Below, one piece after another: positions 17,101-24,038 of a stretch of 43,306 nucleotides of DNA. This DNA is from SAR202 cluster bacterium (GTDB taxonomy: Bacteria; Chloroflexota; Dehalococcoidia; Lucifugimonadales; VGZY01). Numbering within the stretch: the stretch's first letter is position 1; each line of letters begins with the position of its first letter. The notes under the pieces are model-generated. The model saw only the letters and a list, made by a program, of their open reading frames with translations, did no database searches and was not told the DNA's origin. The position numbers were made by a program, and so were the translations under genes. The DNA lies in assembly GCA_016872355.1 (NCBI GenBank), contig VGZY01000018.1:1-43306 (forward strand). Direction: 5' to 3'.

Positions 17101-17324
17101 ACGTCATCGCCCTGCCCACCCGCATCAACGCCAAGATATCGGAGCTTGCGTCCGTCGTCGCCAACTCGGATACGCGCCCAACCAGACAGTCGTATGATGT
17201 ACTGGAGCACCTCAGCGCAAAGCTGGCCGAGCAGACCGACAAGCTGAAGGCGCTGATAGACGGCGACGTGGCAAAGTTCAACATGGAAGTGCGGAAACTG
17301 AATGTGCCGGCGATAGTGGGGTGA
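14112..17324 (+). CDS. VPS10/sortilin-like BNR-repeat propeller protein
   Basis: The 1070-residue product starts at an ATG preceded by GAGGAG. It contains at least ten Asp-box (BNR) motifs of the SxDxGxTW type, including KTDDGGNYW, KSTDGGATW, RSVDGGRTW, KTEDGGNTW, RSDDGGESW and KTSDYGKTW. These span roughly residues 45-680 and build a large (probably ten-bladed, VPS10-like) propeller. The last ~300 residues include a beta-rich part (FVWDMRYPGATRI, VPGRYKVTLKV) and a helical segment rich in EAINRIRSVRRQIEEW. The family is common in environmental bacteria and usually annotated as glycosyl hydrolase or sortilin-like; no enzymatic activity is established. No signal peptide is visible, which is unusual, since many relatives are exported. 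Confidence 0.9.
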   Translation: MVSIKPTVDPSMLGTLRWRNIGPHRGGRVVAVAGHPTEYATFYFGACAGGVWKTDDGGNYWRNVSDGFFNTASVGAIAVAESDPNVIYAGMGEACVRGNVAQGDGVYKSTDGGATWSHVGLELTRHISRVRVHPANPDIVYVAALGNIFGHDGSRGVFRSVDGGRTWAKVLFRSEKAGACDLVMDPANPRVLYAATWENLRRPWNFSSGGPDSAIYKTEDGGNTWKEITYAHCLPRGPRGRVGVAVAPKRPGRVWAIVESKDRGIYRSDDGGESWEMLTNSANLHQRPWYYSHLVADPMDPETVYVVGSKMYRSNDGGRTFTEVTTPHGDNHDLWIDPRNTQRMINGNDGGACVSFNGGATFSTIYNQPTAQIYRMDADNQFPYKVYGTQQDNSAISVPSRSYKGAILFSECEFVGSSESGQVAVHPSDPNIVFTGAIGSSDGGGDAMLRYDRRTGQTQVVSVWPEYVWGWGVQDHKYRFQWTYPLLFSPHDPNTIYAAAEVVFRSTDQGMSWKAFTPDLTRNDRTKMGPSGGDITHDTTFVEHFGTIFSFAESPHKKGVFWAGSDDGLIHISKDNGKTWKNITPPGLPEWSTVNMIELSRHDPAKAYVAATRYRLDDHKPYLFKTSDYGKTWTKIVSGIDDRNFSRVVREDTEKPGLLYAGSEYGIYVSFNDGESWQSLRGNLPAVGVHDLKVKGNELAAATHGRSFWVLDDLAVLRQAADSIRGEAAHLFAPASAYRLAPDMAAGRTTGPGTKYMLRLGAAALWHEKKHPNGDVEEVFLDAGKNPPEGVVVHYYLKDRPEGEVTLTFQDEAGNTIRTFTPKPPEEAKPSTGPAPVAGSARSKKRSEKFIHVEPGMNRFVWDMRYPGATRINGQGDIDPGHVGPYAVPGRYKVTLKVGVKSYTQPFELVKEPRIATIAEDFKAHFDLLMRIRDRVTETHEAINRIRSVRRQIEEWSELAKGKEPLAALRKDAEGICAKLSEIEEELIQTKSIDGMDVIALPTRINAKISELASVVANSDTRPTRQSYDVLEHLSAKLAEQTDKLKALIDGDVAKFNMEVRKLNVPAIVG

Positions 17325-17796
17325 GTGGGGGTGTTTCCCCACCCGGACAGCCCCACAACAGGGGTACAGGGTACGGGGTACGGCCGAACAGCCATCACGC
17401 TCACCCGTCCCGATGGGGCATCGCCCCGATGCATCGGGGTCTCCCGTCAAGCACAGGAGAGGAACAATACAGACAGCCGACACCCTCTCTGTCCCGCAAA
17501 TCCGGGACATCTCCCCCTGAGGGGGAGAAACGTAAGGGGGCAGGGAAGCCGGGTTAGGGATCGACGATCGGGCCTACGGCCCGATGACTTGGGAGTCTGA
17601 GGGCTTCGCCTTCAGTGGGGTACGGGGCGAAGCCCCGTGTCTTCTTCTTCCCCTTCCGCCGAAGGCAGGAAGGGGTTTGGGGGATGGTCCCAACACCCTC
17701 CCAATTCGCCGGACACACCACTGGCGCGGCGCTCACCGTAGACACTGCCTGCCCGGCCCACATTAACGATATTTCGAAGGACGACACACCGTTACC
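17325..17796. repeat. 472-bp gene-free stretch packed with short hairpins
   Basis: No coding frame is supported. Perfect or near-perfect short hairpins lie at 17325-17342 (GTGGGG/CCCCAC), 17424-17439 (16-nt palindrome), 17491-17508 (GTCCCG/CGGGAC), 17511-17527 (CTCCCCC/GGGGGAG), 17567-17585 (ATCGGGCC/GGCCCGAT), 17622-17638 (ACGGGGC/GCCCCGT) and 17650-17675 (CCCCTTCC/GGAAGGGG). The pair at 17491-17527 combines the same two hairpin types as the repeat inside the next gene. The first hairpin directly follows the VPS10-like stop and could help end its transcript. Confidence 0.75.
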
Positions 17797-20148
17797 ATGT
17801 CAACAACAACCCAACCCAACTTCAAGGTCGTCGGCGCCCGGCCGGTGAGGCACGACGGCGTCGAAAAAGTCACCGGCAGCGCTCAATACGGTGCGGATAT
17901 CTACCTGCCGGGGATGCTCCACGGCAAGATACTGCGGAGCCCGCACGCCCACGCGCGCATCGTCTCCATCGACACGAGCGCCGCGGAGACGCACCCGGAC
18001 GTGCGCGCCGTCGCCACGTGGCGCGACCTCCCACCCGCACCACCCATCGCCAGGACCGTCCTGCCCAACCAGACGCCGCTGGACAACGTGTTCGCGAAGG
18101 ACAGGGCGCTCTACAAGGGCCACCCCGTGGCGGCCGTCGCGGCGACGAGCCTCCACGCAGCACAGGAGGCGCTTGCGCTGATCAGGGTCGTTTACGAGCC
18201 GCTGCCGGCTGTGACGACCATCGAGGAGGCGCTGAAGCCAGACGCGCCAGTGCTACACCCGCACTGGCAGCCTTTGCCGAGCATCGCGGCGCTGCCTGAG
18301 AAGAACAACATCGCCGCGCACCAGCGCCACGTCATCGGCGACGTCACGGCCGGCTTCGCAAAGGCCGACGTCGTCATCGAGCGAGAGTTCCGCACGAAGT
18401 CCGTCCACCAGGGTTATATCGAGCCACATGCGTCAACGGCAAGATGGGACAGACCTTTACCGAATTCTCCTCTCCCTCTGGGAGAGGATGTCCCGATTCT
18501 ATCGGGACAGGTGAGGGACTCAGGCCGCCTTACCGTATGGACGTGCAGCCAGGGCCACTTCGGCATACAGGAGCAGCTTGCGAAGCTGCTCGCGCTGCCG
18601 GTATCTCAGGTCAGGATCATCCCCACCGAGATCGGCGGCGGCTTCGGCGGCAAGCTGCAGCCGTACCTTGAGCCGGTGGCGGCCGCGCTGGCGAAGAAGA
18701 GCGACAGGCCGGTCAAGATGGTAATGGACCGGGCCGAAGAGCTCGAGGCAACCGGCCCCGCGCCCGCGACTCACGTGAAGGTGAAGCTGGGCGCGACGAA
18801 GGACGGCCGACTGGTGGCCGGCAAGGCGCAGATATTCCTGGAGGCCGGGGCGTTTCCCGGTGCGCCAATGGCGGCCGCGCTGGCGGCGGTGTTCTCCGCG
18901 TACGCCATCGAGAACACGGAGCTGGACGTCTACGACGTTGTCACCAACAAGCCGAAGTCGGCCGCGTACCGCGCGCCCACCACGCCGTGCATGGCCTTCG
19001 CCGTCGAGGGAACGATGTCCGAGCTTGCCGAGACCCTCGGCATGGACCCTATCGACCTGCGCATCATGAACGCCGCCAGGCCCGGCCAGCGCCGCGCGGA
19101 CGGCCTCATGAACGGCGCAATCGGCGCGATGGAGGTCATGCAGGCGGTGAAGTCGCACCCGCACTACACCGCTCCGCTGGGAGGAGAGGGGAATAAGGGC
19201 AAAGCCGCCAGTTTCGGGCGGGGCATCGCCATCGGCTTCTGCCGAAACAACGTCGGCACCGGCGCGGCCGTCGCCAATGTGCTCGCAGACGGCACGGTCG
19301 GCCTGGTTACGGGCGCCATCGACATCGGCGGCACGCGCACTGCCGTCTCCCAGATGCTCGCCGAGGCGCTCGGGATAACGGTTGACCGCATCAACCCGTC
19401 GATCGGCGACACCGACTCCATCGGCTACACGACGAACACGGCGGGCAGCAGCGTCATCTTCAAGCTGGGCCACGCCGTGAACGACGCGGCGAACGACATC
19501 AAGCGCCAGCTCAGGGAGCGCGCGGCGAAGGTGTGGGGCGTGCCGCTCGACGCCGTGGAGTACTCTGACGGCGGTCTGCGCCACAAGTCAGACGGCGAGT
19601 TGAAGCTCTCGTTCAAGCAGATCGCCGCGATGCTCAACGAGACCGGCGGGCCGGTGGTCGGCCGCGGCAACCTGGCGGCGACGGGCTCAACCGGCTCGTA
19701 CTCCGCGAATATCGTGGACGTGCAGGTGGACCCGGAGACAGGCAAGGTCAGGATTCTGCGCTACACCGCGCTGCAGGACGTGGGCCGGGCGATACACCCG
19801 TCTTACGTGGAGGGGCAGATACAGGGCGGCACGGCGCAGGGCATCGGGTGGGCGCTCAACGAGGAATACTTCATGAGCGCGGACGGCAAGATGCTCAACA
19901 CGAGCCTGCTGGACTACCGTATGCCCACGGCCTTCGACGTGCCGATGATCGAGGCGGTGATGATCGAGGTCCCGAACCCGAACCACCCCTTCGGCGCAAA
20001 GGGCGTCGGCGAGGCCAACATCTCCCCGCCCATCGCCGCCCTCGCGGACGCCATCTACCACGCCACCGGCGTCCGCCACCGCAGCCTCCCCATGAATCCG
20101 GGGAGAATAGTGAATAGTGAATTGAACAGCCGGATCCCGGTCCGATAA
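17797..20148 (+). CDS. Molybdopterin hydroxylase large subunit (xanthine dehydrogenase/CO dehydrogenase family)
   Basis: The 783-residue product opens with VGARPVRHDGVEKVTGSAQY, has the GGGFGGK cofactor motif at 280-286, AYRAPTTP near 390, and the catalytic glutamate in GAKGVGEANISPP (Glu739). AYRAPTTP is not the AYxCSFR motif of true form I CO dehydrogenase, so CO oxidation is unlikely; a hydroxylase of an aldehyde or N-heterocycle is more plausible. The FAD and 2Fe-2S subunits are not adjacent, so it must pair with proteins encoded elsewhere. Residues about 219-242 are an insertion encoded by a palindromic repeat. The last ~13 residues (IVNSELNSRIPVR) are encoded by another inverted repeat. 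Confidence 0.88.
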   Translation: MSTTTQPNFKVVGARPVRHDGVEKVTGSAQYGADIYLPGMLHGKILRSPHAHARIVSIDTSAAETHPDVRAVATWRDLPPAPPIARTVLPNQTPLDNVFAKDRALYKGHPVAAVAATSLHAAQEALALIRVVYEPLPAVTTIEEALKPDAPVLHPHWQPLPSIAALPEKNNIAAHQRHVIGDVTAGFAKADVVIEREFRTKSVHQGYIEPHASTARWDRPLPNSPLPLGEDVPILSGQVRDSGRLTVWTCSQGHFGIQEQLAKLLALPVSQVRIIPTEIGGGFGGKLQPYLEPVAAALAKKSDRPVKMVMDRAEELEATGPAPATHVKVKLGATKDGRLVAGKAQIFLEAGAFPGAPMAAALAAVFSAYAIENTELDVYDVVTNKPKSAAYRAPTTPCMAFAVEGTMSELAETLGMDPIDLRIMNAARPGQRRADGLMNGAIGAMEVMQAVKSHPHYTAPLGGEGNKGKAASFGRGIAIGFCRNNVGTGAAVANVLADGTVGLVTGAIDIGGTRTAVSQMLAEALGITVDRINPSIGDTDSIGYTTNTAGSSVIFKLGHAVNDAANDIKRQLRERAAKVWGVPLDAVEYSDGGLRHKSDGELKLSFKQIAAMLNETGGPVVGRGNLAATGSTGSYSANIVDVQVDPETGKVRILRYTALQDVGRAIHPSYVEGQIQGGTAQGIGWALNEEYFMSADGKMLNTSLLDYRMPTAFDVPMIEAVMIEVPNPNHPFGAKGVGEANISPPIAALADAIYHATGVRHRSLPMNPGRIVNSELNSRIPVR
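18469..18508. repeat. Two back-to-back hairpins inserted in frame in the hydroxylase gene
   Basis: CCTCTCCC and GGGAGAGG pair around TCT (18469-18487), then GTCCCGAT and ATCGGGAC pair around TCT (18490-18508). Both stems are 8 bp with a 3-base loop. The repeat sits in an approximately 24-codon segment (about 18451-18522) lying between TARWD and GRLTVWT, two stretches that are adjacent in relatives as I know them. It leaves the frame open. Similar hairpin types occur in the gene-free stretch just upstream. Confidence 0.8.
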
Positions 20149-20179
20149 TTCACTATTCACTATTCTAAATTCACTATTC
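20105..20179. repeat. Inverted repeat at the end of the hydroxylase gene
   Basis: GAATAGTGAATAGTGAATT (20105-20123) and AATTCACTATTCACTATTC (20147-20165) are exact 19-bp inverted copies. A further partial copy, AATTCACTATTC, lies at 20168-20179. The left arm encodes the C-terminal residues of the hydroxylase, and its stop codon (20146-20148) overlaps the right arm. The position between convergent genes would suit a bidirectional terminator; the AT-rich sequence differs from the surroundings. Confidence 0.85.
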
Positions 20180-20180
20180 C

Positions 20181-21827
20181 TCACACCCCCACCGCCCACC
20201 CATCCCTCCGCGGGTCCGCCCCACCGTGATATATGCCGGACTCGGGGTCCAGCAAGAGGCAATGGCCTCCGCCGACGCGGTACGGCCACGGCTCCATGAT
20301 GGTGATCTCGTGGCCGCGCATCTCAAGGTCGCGCCGCACGTTGAGCGGGACACGCTCCTCCATGTGCACGTTCCTGCCGGAGAACAGACGGAATAGCGGC
20401 GCCTCTATCGCCTGCTGGATGTTCATGCCGTAGTCCAGCACGTTCATAACCATCTGCGCCGTCGTGTGCGTGATTCCCCAGCCCCCGGGCGTCCCTATCG
20501 CCGCGTAGAACTTGCCGCCCTTCAGCGTGATCGTCGCGGAGTACGGCGAAGCGCCGCGCCCGCCGGGCCTGATCGCGTTCGGCGCGCTGGGGTCCACGTC
20601 GAACACCATGGACATGTTGTTGAGGAAAATGCCTGTGTCGCCAACCGCCAGGCCGCAGCCGAAGTAGTGGCCCAGCGACTGGGTTATCGACACGACGTTC
20701 CCGTCGCGGTCAGCCACTACGAAGTGCGTCGTGTGCCCGCCGCTGTGCTCCTCAGGCGACCCGCCTGAGATCGCGCCGGCCGGCCGGGGCCGGGCGTAAG
20801 ACTCGCCCTCCACCGCCGCGGCCTTCTCCATGTCAATGCGCGCCCTCTGCTTCGCCGCGTAAGCCTCCGACAGCAGCCCCGCCACGGGCACCATCGCGCG
20901 CGAGGCCTCCCCTGCGTATTTGATGCGGTCGGCGACGGCGAGCTTGCACGCCTCCACCTGGATGTGCAGGCTGTCCGCATCGCCGTGTCTCAGCGCCTCC
21001 GGCCCGTATCCCTCCATGATCTTGAGTGCTTCCAGCACCTGGAAGCCGCATAGCTCCGGGGCCGTGGAGAATACCTGGTGGCCACGATACTGGGTGCTGA
21101 CCGGGTCGGCCCACTCCGGCCTGTACGTGGACAGGTCCTCGTATGAAAGGACCCCGCCCGCGCGCTGGGTATGCTTGACGATCCTGTCCGCGAGCTCGCC
21201 GTTGTAGAAGACCTCCCTGCCCTGCCTGGCGATCTTGGTGAGGCTGGCCGCAAGCTGCGGCATGACCACCTTCGCGCCTGGTCGCGGCGCTCGGCCGTTA
21301 TTGGTTAGCAGGATTGCCGCCGATGTGGGGAACGGCCGCAGTCGCCACGCGAAGTAGTCGGTACGGTAGTTGTTGGCGTAGGTGAATGGGAATCCGTTCC
21401 CAGCGTAGTCAATTGCGGGCCGGAAAAGGCGCTCACGGTCCTTCGTGCCGTATTTCTCGTGCAGCATGAGCCATCCGGCCACATTCCCCGGCACAAGCGG
21501 CGCCATCGCCCCAAGGTCGAGGGCATCCAGCTTGAGCCCCTCCACCTGCAGGCCGAACGGCACGCGCCCGCCGAAGTTCAAGGTGCGCACGCGCCGCTCC
21601 TTCGCGACATACATCACCGCCGAGCCTGTGCCGCCGATGCCGGACATGTACGTCTCGGCAACTCCGAGCGTCGCAGCTACTGCCACGGCGGCGTCGAACG
21701 CATTCCCGCCTTCCGACAGCACCTCCATTCCCGCCTGAGAGGCAAGCATGCTGCCGGAGGAGACCATGCCGTTCGCGCCCATTACCACAGGGCGTGTCGG
21801 CGGTGGGAACTTGTGCCAGTTGCGCAT
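20181..21827 (-). CDS. ggt: Gamma-glutamyltranspeptidase
   Basis: From the ATG at 21827 (AAGGAG upstream) the product has 548 residues. The N-terminal half shows the family opening GMVSSGSMLASQAGMEVLSEGGNAFDAAVA. The autoprocessing site is HSGGHTTHFVV, with Thr366 as the expected nucleophile that splits the precursor into large and small subunits. GTPGGWGI near the C-terminus matches the substrate-site glycine motif. The enzyme cleaves or transfers gamma-glutamyl groups, for example of glutathione, or acts as an acylase. No signal peptide is visible, unlike most periplasmic GGTs, so it may act in the cytoplasm or on a non-glutathione substrate. It is divergent from the amidohydrolase gene across 85 bp. 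Confidence 0.92.
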   Translation of the reverse strand: MRNWHKFPPPTRPVVMGANGMVSSGSMLASQAGMEVLSEGGNAFDAAVAVAATLGVAETYMSGIGGTGSAVMYVAKERRVRTLNFGGRVPFGLQVEGLKLDALDLGAMAPLVPGNVAGWLMLHEKYGTKDRERLFRPAIDYAGNGFPFTYANNYRTDYFAWRLRPFPTSAAILLTNNGRAPRPGAKVVMPQLAASLTKIARQGREVFYNGELADRIVKHTQRAGGVLSYEDLSTYRPEWADPVSTQYRGHQVFSTAPELCGFQVLEALKIMEGYGPEALRHGDADSLHIQVEACKLAVADRIKYAGEASRAMVPVAGLLSEAYAAKQRARIDMEKAAAVEGESYARPRPAGAISGGSPEEHSGGHTTHFVVADRDGNVVSITQSLGHYFGCGLAVGDTGIFLNNMSMVFDVDPSAPNAIRPGGRGASPYSATITLKGGKFYAAIGTPGGWGITHTTAQMVMNVLDYGMNIQQAIEAPLFRLFSGRNVHMEERVPLNVRRDLEMRGHEITIMEPWPYRVGGGHCLLLDPESGIYHGGADPRRDGWAVGV

Positions 21828-21873
21828 CGCGAGACTCCTTCGAAATAACGTGTGGCGCACCGGGCGCGCCACC

Positions 21874-21905
21874 TGCTACAATTTAACGCGACGAATCAGG
21901 AGGTG
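21874..21905 (+). promoter_or_regulatory. Extended -10 promoter and ribosome site for the amidohydrolase
   Basis: TGCTACAAT at 21874-21882 is an extended -10 element, giving a transcript start near 21889. AGGAGGTG at 21898-21905 is a strong ribosome site that decides the GTG start at 21913. No clear -35 box is visible, which an extended -10 can tolerate. Confidence 0.55.
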
Positions 21906-21912
21906 CCGTTCA

Positions 21913-22914
21913 GTGTCCCAGACGCAGGCTTTCGACTACCGAGCCGACGACAGGCAAGTATGGGAGGAGGACCTCGACTCCTTCGTGCCGAAGCGCGTGT
22001 ATGACACTCATATCCATTTGTTCAAGAAGTCGGAGATTGCCCCGGCGGCCCTCGCAGAGGTCCATTTCGAGGACGCAGATTTCAACAGGCTGAAGGCATG
22101 GACCTCCACGATTATGCCCGGCCGCGAAGCCCACTTCCTCGTGCTGGGGACGCCGTCCAAGGGGTCCAATACGAAGGCGCACAACGACATGATGTTCAAT
22201 GAGGTCCGCGCGGACCCGCTGTCAAGGATGAACAGGCTTACCACGCCCGCCTGCACACCCGAAGACATTGAGCGAGATTTCCGAAGGGGCTTCGTGGGCC
22301 TGAAGGTCTATCGCATCTACGCAACGAGCGGAAACGCGAAGGACTGCCGCATCCACGAGTTCCTGACGGAGCCGCAGATGGAAGTCGCCAACCAGCTCGG
22401 GATGTGGGTCACCCTGCACCTGTCGAGAGAGATGGGCTGCGGCGACGAGGAGAACCTCAAGGACCTGGAGAACTACACGAAGAAGTACCCGCGGATCAAG
22501 TGGATCCTCGCTCACTCGGCGCGCAGCTTTATCTGGAAGCCGATACGCCTGGCAATCGACCGCCTGCGAGCTATGCCGAATATATACTATGACCTGTCTG
22601 CAGTCTGCGAGGTGAGGGCCTTCACAACCCTGTTCCAGCAGGAAGACCACAGGCGAATCTTCTACGGGTCCGACGGCATCGACTCCACGGGCTACCACGG
22701 GTATTACGTGCCGTTCGGCCACGCGTGGCAACAGGTGAAAACCGATAAGCTTACGATGCACCCGCTGACGACGAACAGGCGGCCCATCCTGTGCATTTAT
22801 GAGCAGCTACTGGCGATGAAGCATGCAGCGGAATACGCCGGATACACAAAGGACCAGATAGAGGATATCTTCTGGCGCAACGCCGTAAAGGCCCTGAAGG
22901 TCGACTGGAAATAG
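21913..22914 (+). CDS. Amidohydrolase-family TIM-barrel metal-dependent hydrolase
   Basis: The GTG start is fixed by the AGGAGGTG ribosome site and gives 333 residues. The metal-binding HxH motif is in YDTHIHLF (His33, His35). Later come TLHLSREMG, ILAHSARSF and a terminal metal-type aspartate in YGSDGID, in the order expected for the amidohydrolase-2 superfamily. Members hydrolyse or decarboxylate small cyclic or carboxylated substrates; the substrate here is unknown. No signal peptide is visible. It is divergent from ggt and ends just before a 30-bp perfect palindrome. Confidence 0.88.
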   Translation: MSQTQAFDYRADDRQVWEEDLDSFVPKRVYDTHIHLFKKSEIAPAALAEVHFEDADFNRLKAWTSTIMPGREAHFLVLGTPSKGSNTKAHNDMMFNEVRADPLSRMNRLTTPACTPEDIERDFRRGFVGLKVYRIYATSGNAKDCRIHEFLTEPQMEVANQLGMWVTLHLSREMGCGDEENLKDLENYTKKYPRIKWILAHSARSFIWKPIRLAIDRLRAMPNIYYDLSAVCEVRAFTTLFQQEDHRRIFYGSDGIDSTGYHGYYVPFGHAWQQVKTDKLTMHPLTTNRRPILCIYEQLLAMKHAAEYAGYTKDQIEDIFWRNAVKALKVDWK

Positions 22915-22945
22915 CCTTCTCACGGCTACCCTCGGTGAAAAAGAT

Positions 22946-22975
22946 AGTGGGCGGTCGGCATGCCGACCGCCCACT
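22946..22975. terminator. Perfect 30-nt palindrome, bidirectional terminator candidate
   Basis: AGTGGGCGGTCGG, CATG and CCGACCGCCCACT together form a perfect palindrome between the convergent amidohydrolase and anti-sigma genes. On the plus strand an A-run (GAAAAAGAT) precedes it, which reads as TTTTT after the hairpin for minus-strand transcripts. It therefore best fits a terminator for the anti-sigma gene and may also serve the other strand. Confidence 0.75.
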
Positions 22976-22999
22976 GCTATTCATATCCCTTTCGCTTCC

Positions 23000-23830
23000 C
23001 TAGCCCCTGGCCCTGGCAACCTCCACCTTCGTCGATTGCGTGAGGCGCTTCTTGATCTCCGGCCGCTCACCCTCCATCACCGTCTCGCCGGAAGGAGCGG
23101 CGCTGCCCCCCTCTCCCTCCACAGTGACCAGTATGCGCTCGGCCATTGTCAGCTCCAGCGGCATTGTGAAGATATCCGTTTCCGCGCCTGAAGGCACAAA
23201 CGTGCCGATGGAAACGCGCCGGTCGCCGGAGGCCTGCCAGACCTGGTACGCGCGGTCCCTGGGAAGCCTGGGCAGATTTTGTACAAGCAGGTACGCCGTC
23301 TCACCGTCGTCCGACTGGACAAGGCTGCCCGTGGCGACGGGCGCGCTGCCCGCGCCGGCGAGGTTGTACACGGCTGCGCCGCCTGCCATCGCGCTGAGGA
23401 GATTGTGCTGCGCCGCGGCCGTGTGCTCCCTGTCCTTGAACCGCAAGTACACCCCGGCATTCCACACCGTCATGCCCACGGCCAGGAGCGCCAGCATGGC
23501 AACCGCCACCACCCAGCTCTTGCCGGACATCCACCCCTGATATGCGTCGCTGCCCGGAGAAGGACGAACGGCAACCGCGGGGTTGGGCCTGACGACGGGC
23601 TGAGGGCTCGGCCTCGGCTCCCTCGACTCAACGGCGACGAAGCTCAGGGACTCGCCGTGAATATATTGCTGAACAAGGCCCCGGCAGGTCGTGCAAACGT
23701 CCAGGTGAGTGGAGTATTCGCGGCTGTAACGAGGACTGAAGTTGCGGTTGAGGTAGCCGGATGCCAGCCTTTCCAGCTCGCGCGTCACCGACCCGTGAGT
23801 CTGGTCTGTGCTGAACGGTAAACTGTTCAT
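23000..23830 (-). CDS. Anti-sigma factor, RskA C-terminal domain type
   Basis: The product has 276 residues, with a very strong GGAGGAGG ribosome site. The N-terminal domain holds a zinc-finger-like HLDVCTTC motif (His42, Cys46, Cys49), as in ZAS-type anti-sigma domains. A Pro-rich linker leads to one membrane helix at about 105-128. The outer domain has the RskA pattern AYQVWQASGDRRVSIGTF and ILVTVEGEGGSAAPSG. It should hold an ECF sigma factor at the membrane and release it on proteolysis. No sigma-factor gene is adjacent on either side, which is unusual because such pairs normally form one operon. Confidence 0.85.
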   Translation of the reverse strand: MNSLPFSTDQTHGSVTRELERLASGYLNRNFSPRYSREYSTHLDVCTTCRGLVQQYIHGESLSFVAVESREPRPSPQPVVRPNPAVAVRPSPGSDAYQGWMSGKSWVVAVAMLALLAVGMTVWNAGVYLRFKDREHTAAAQHNLLSAMAGGAAVYNLAGAGSAPVATGSLVQSDDGETAYLLVQNLPRLPRDRAYQVWQASGDRRVSIGTFVPSGAETDIFTMPLELTMAERILVTVEGEGGSAAPSGETVMEGERPEIKKRLTQSTKVEVARARG

Positions 23831-23857
23831 CTCCCCGCCTCCTCCGCCTCTGTTTCA

Positions 23858-23881
23858 ACTACGTATGCGACTACGTATACT
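23858..23881 (-). promoter_or_regulatory. Tandem 12-bp repeat with TACGTA cores upstream of the anti-sigma gene
   Basis: ACTACGTATGCG (23858-23869) and ACTACGTATACT (23870-23881) form a tandem repeat, each with the palindromic hexamer TACGTA. A third TACGTA lies at 23976-23981. The pair is 28-51 bp upstream of the start codon, in an AT-rich island (about 23850-24040), where a promoter or operator is expected. Confidence 0.45.
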
Positions 23882-24038
23882 AATATTTCGAGACTAGCCG
23901 CCGGTGCTTCGTCCATAATATACCTAGATAAAAAACATACCTGCAATCGGCGTTTCGGACTATTTTCAGTACATATACGTAGACAATTATTACTGGCCGT
24001 GCGGTGTCTCGCAATATTTACGAAATCCGTAAGCGCCA

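Noticed and set aside
17797-20148. Aerobic carbon-monoxide dehydrogenase large subunit (CoxL)
   Set aside because: The active-site loop reads AYRAPTTP rather than the AYxCSFR motif of form I CoxL, and no CoxM/CoxS genes are adjacent.
23831-24038. Replication origin in the AT-rich island
   Set aside because: No DnaA-box cluster or replication genes nearby; the TACGTA repeats fit better with regulation of the adjacent gene.
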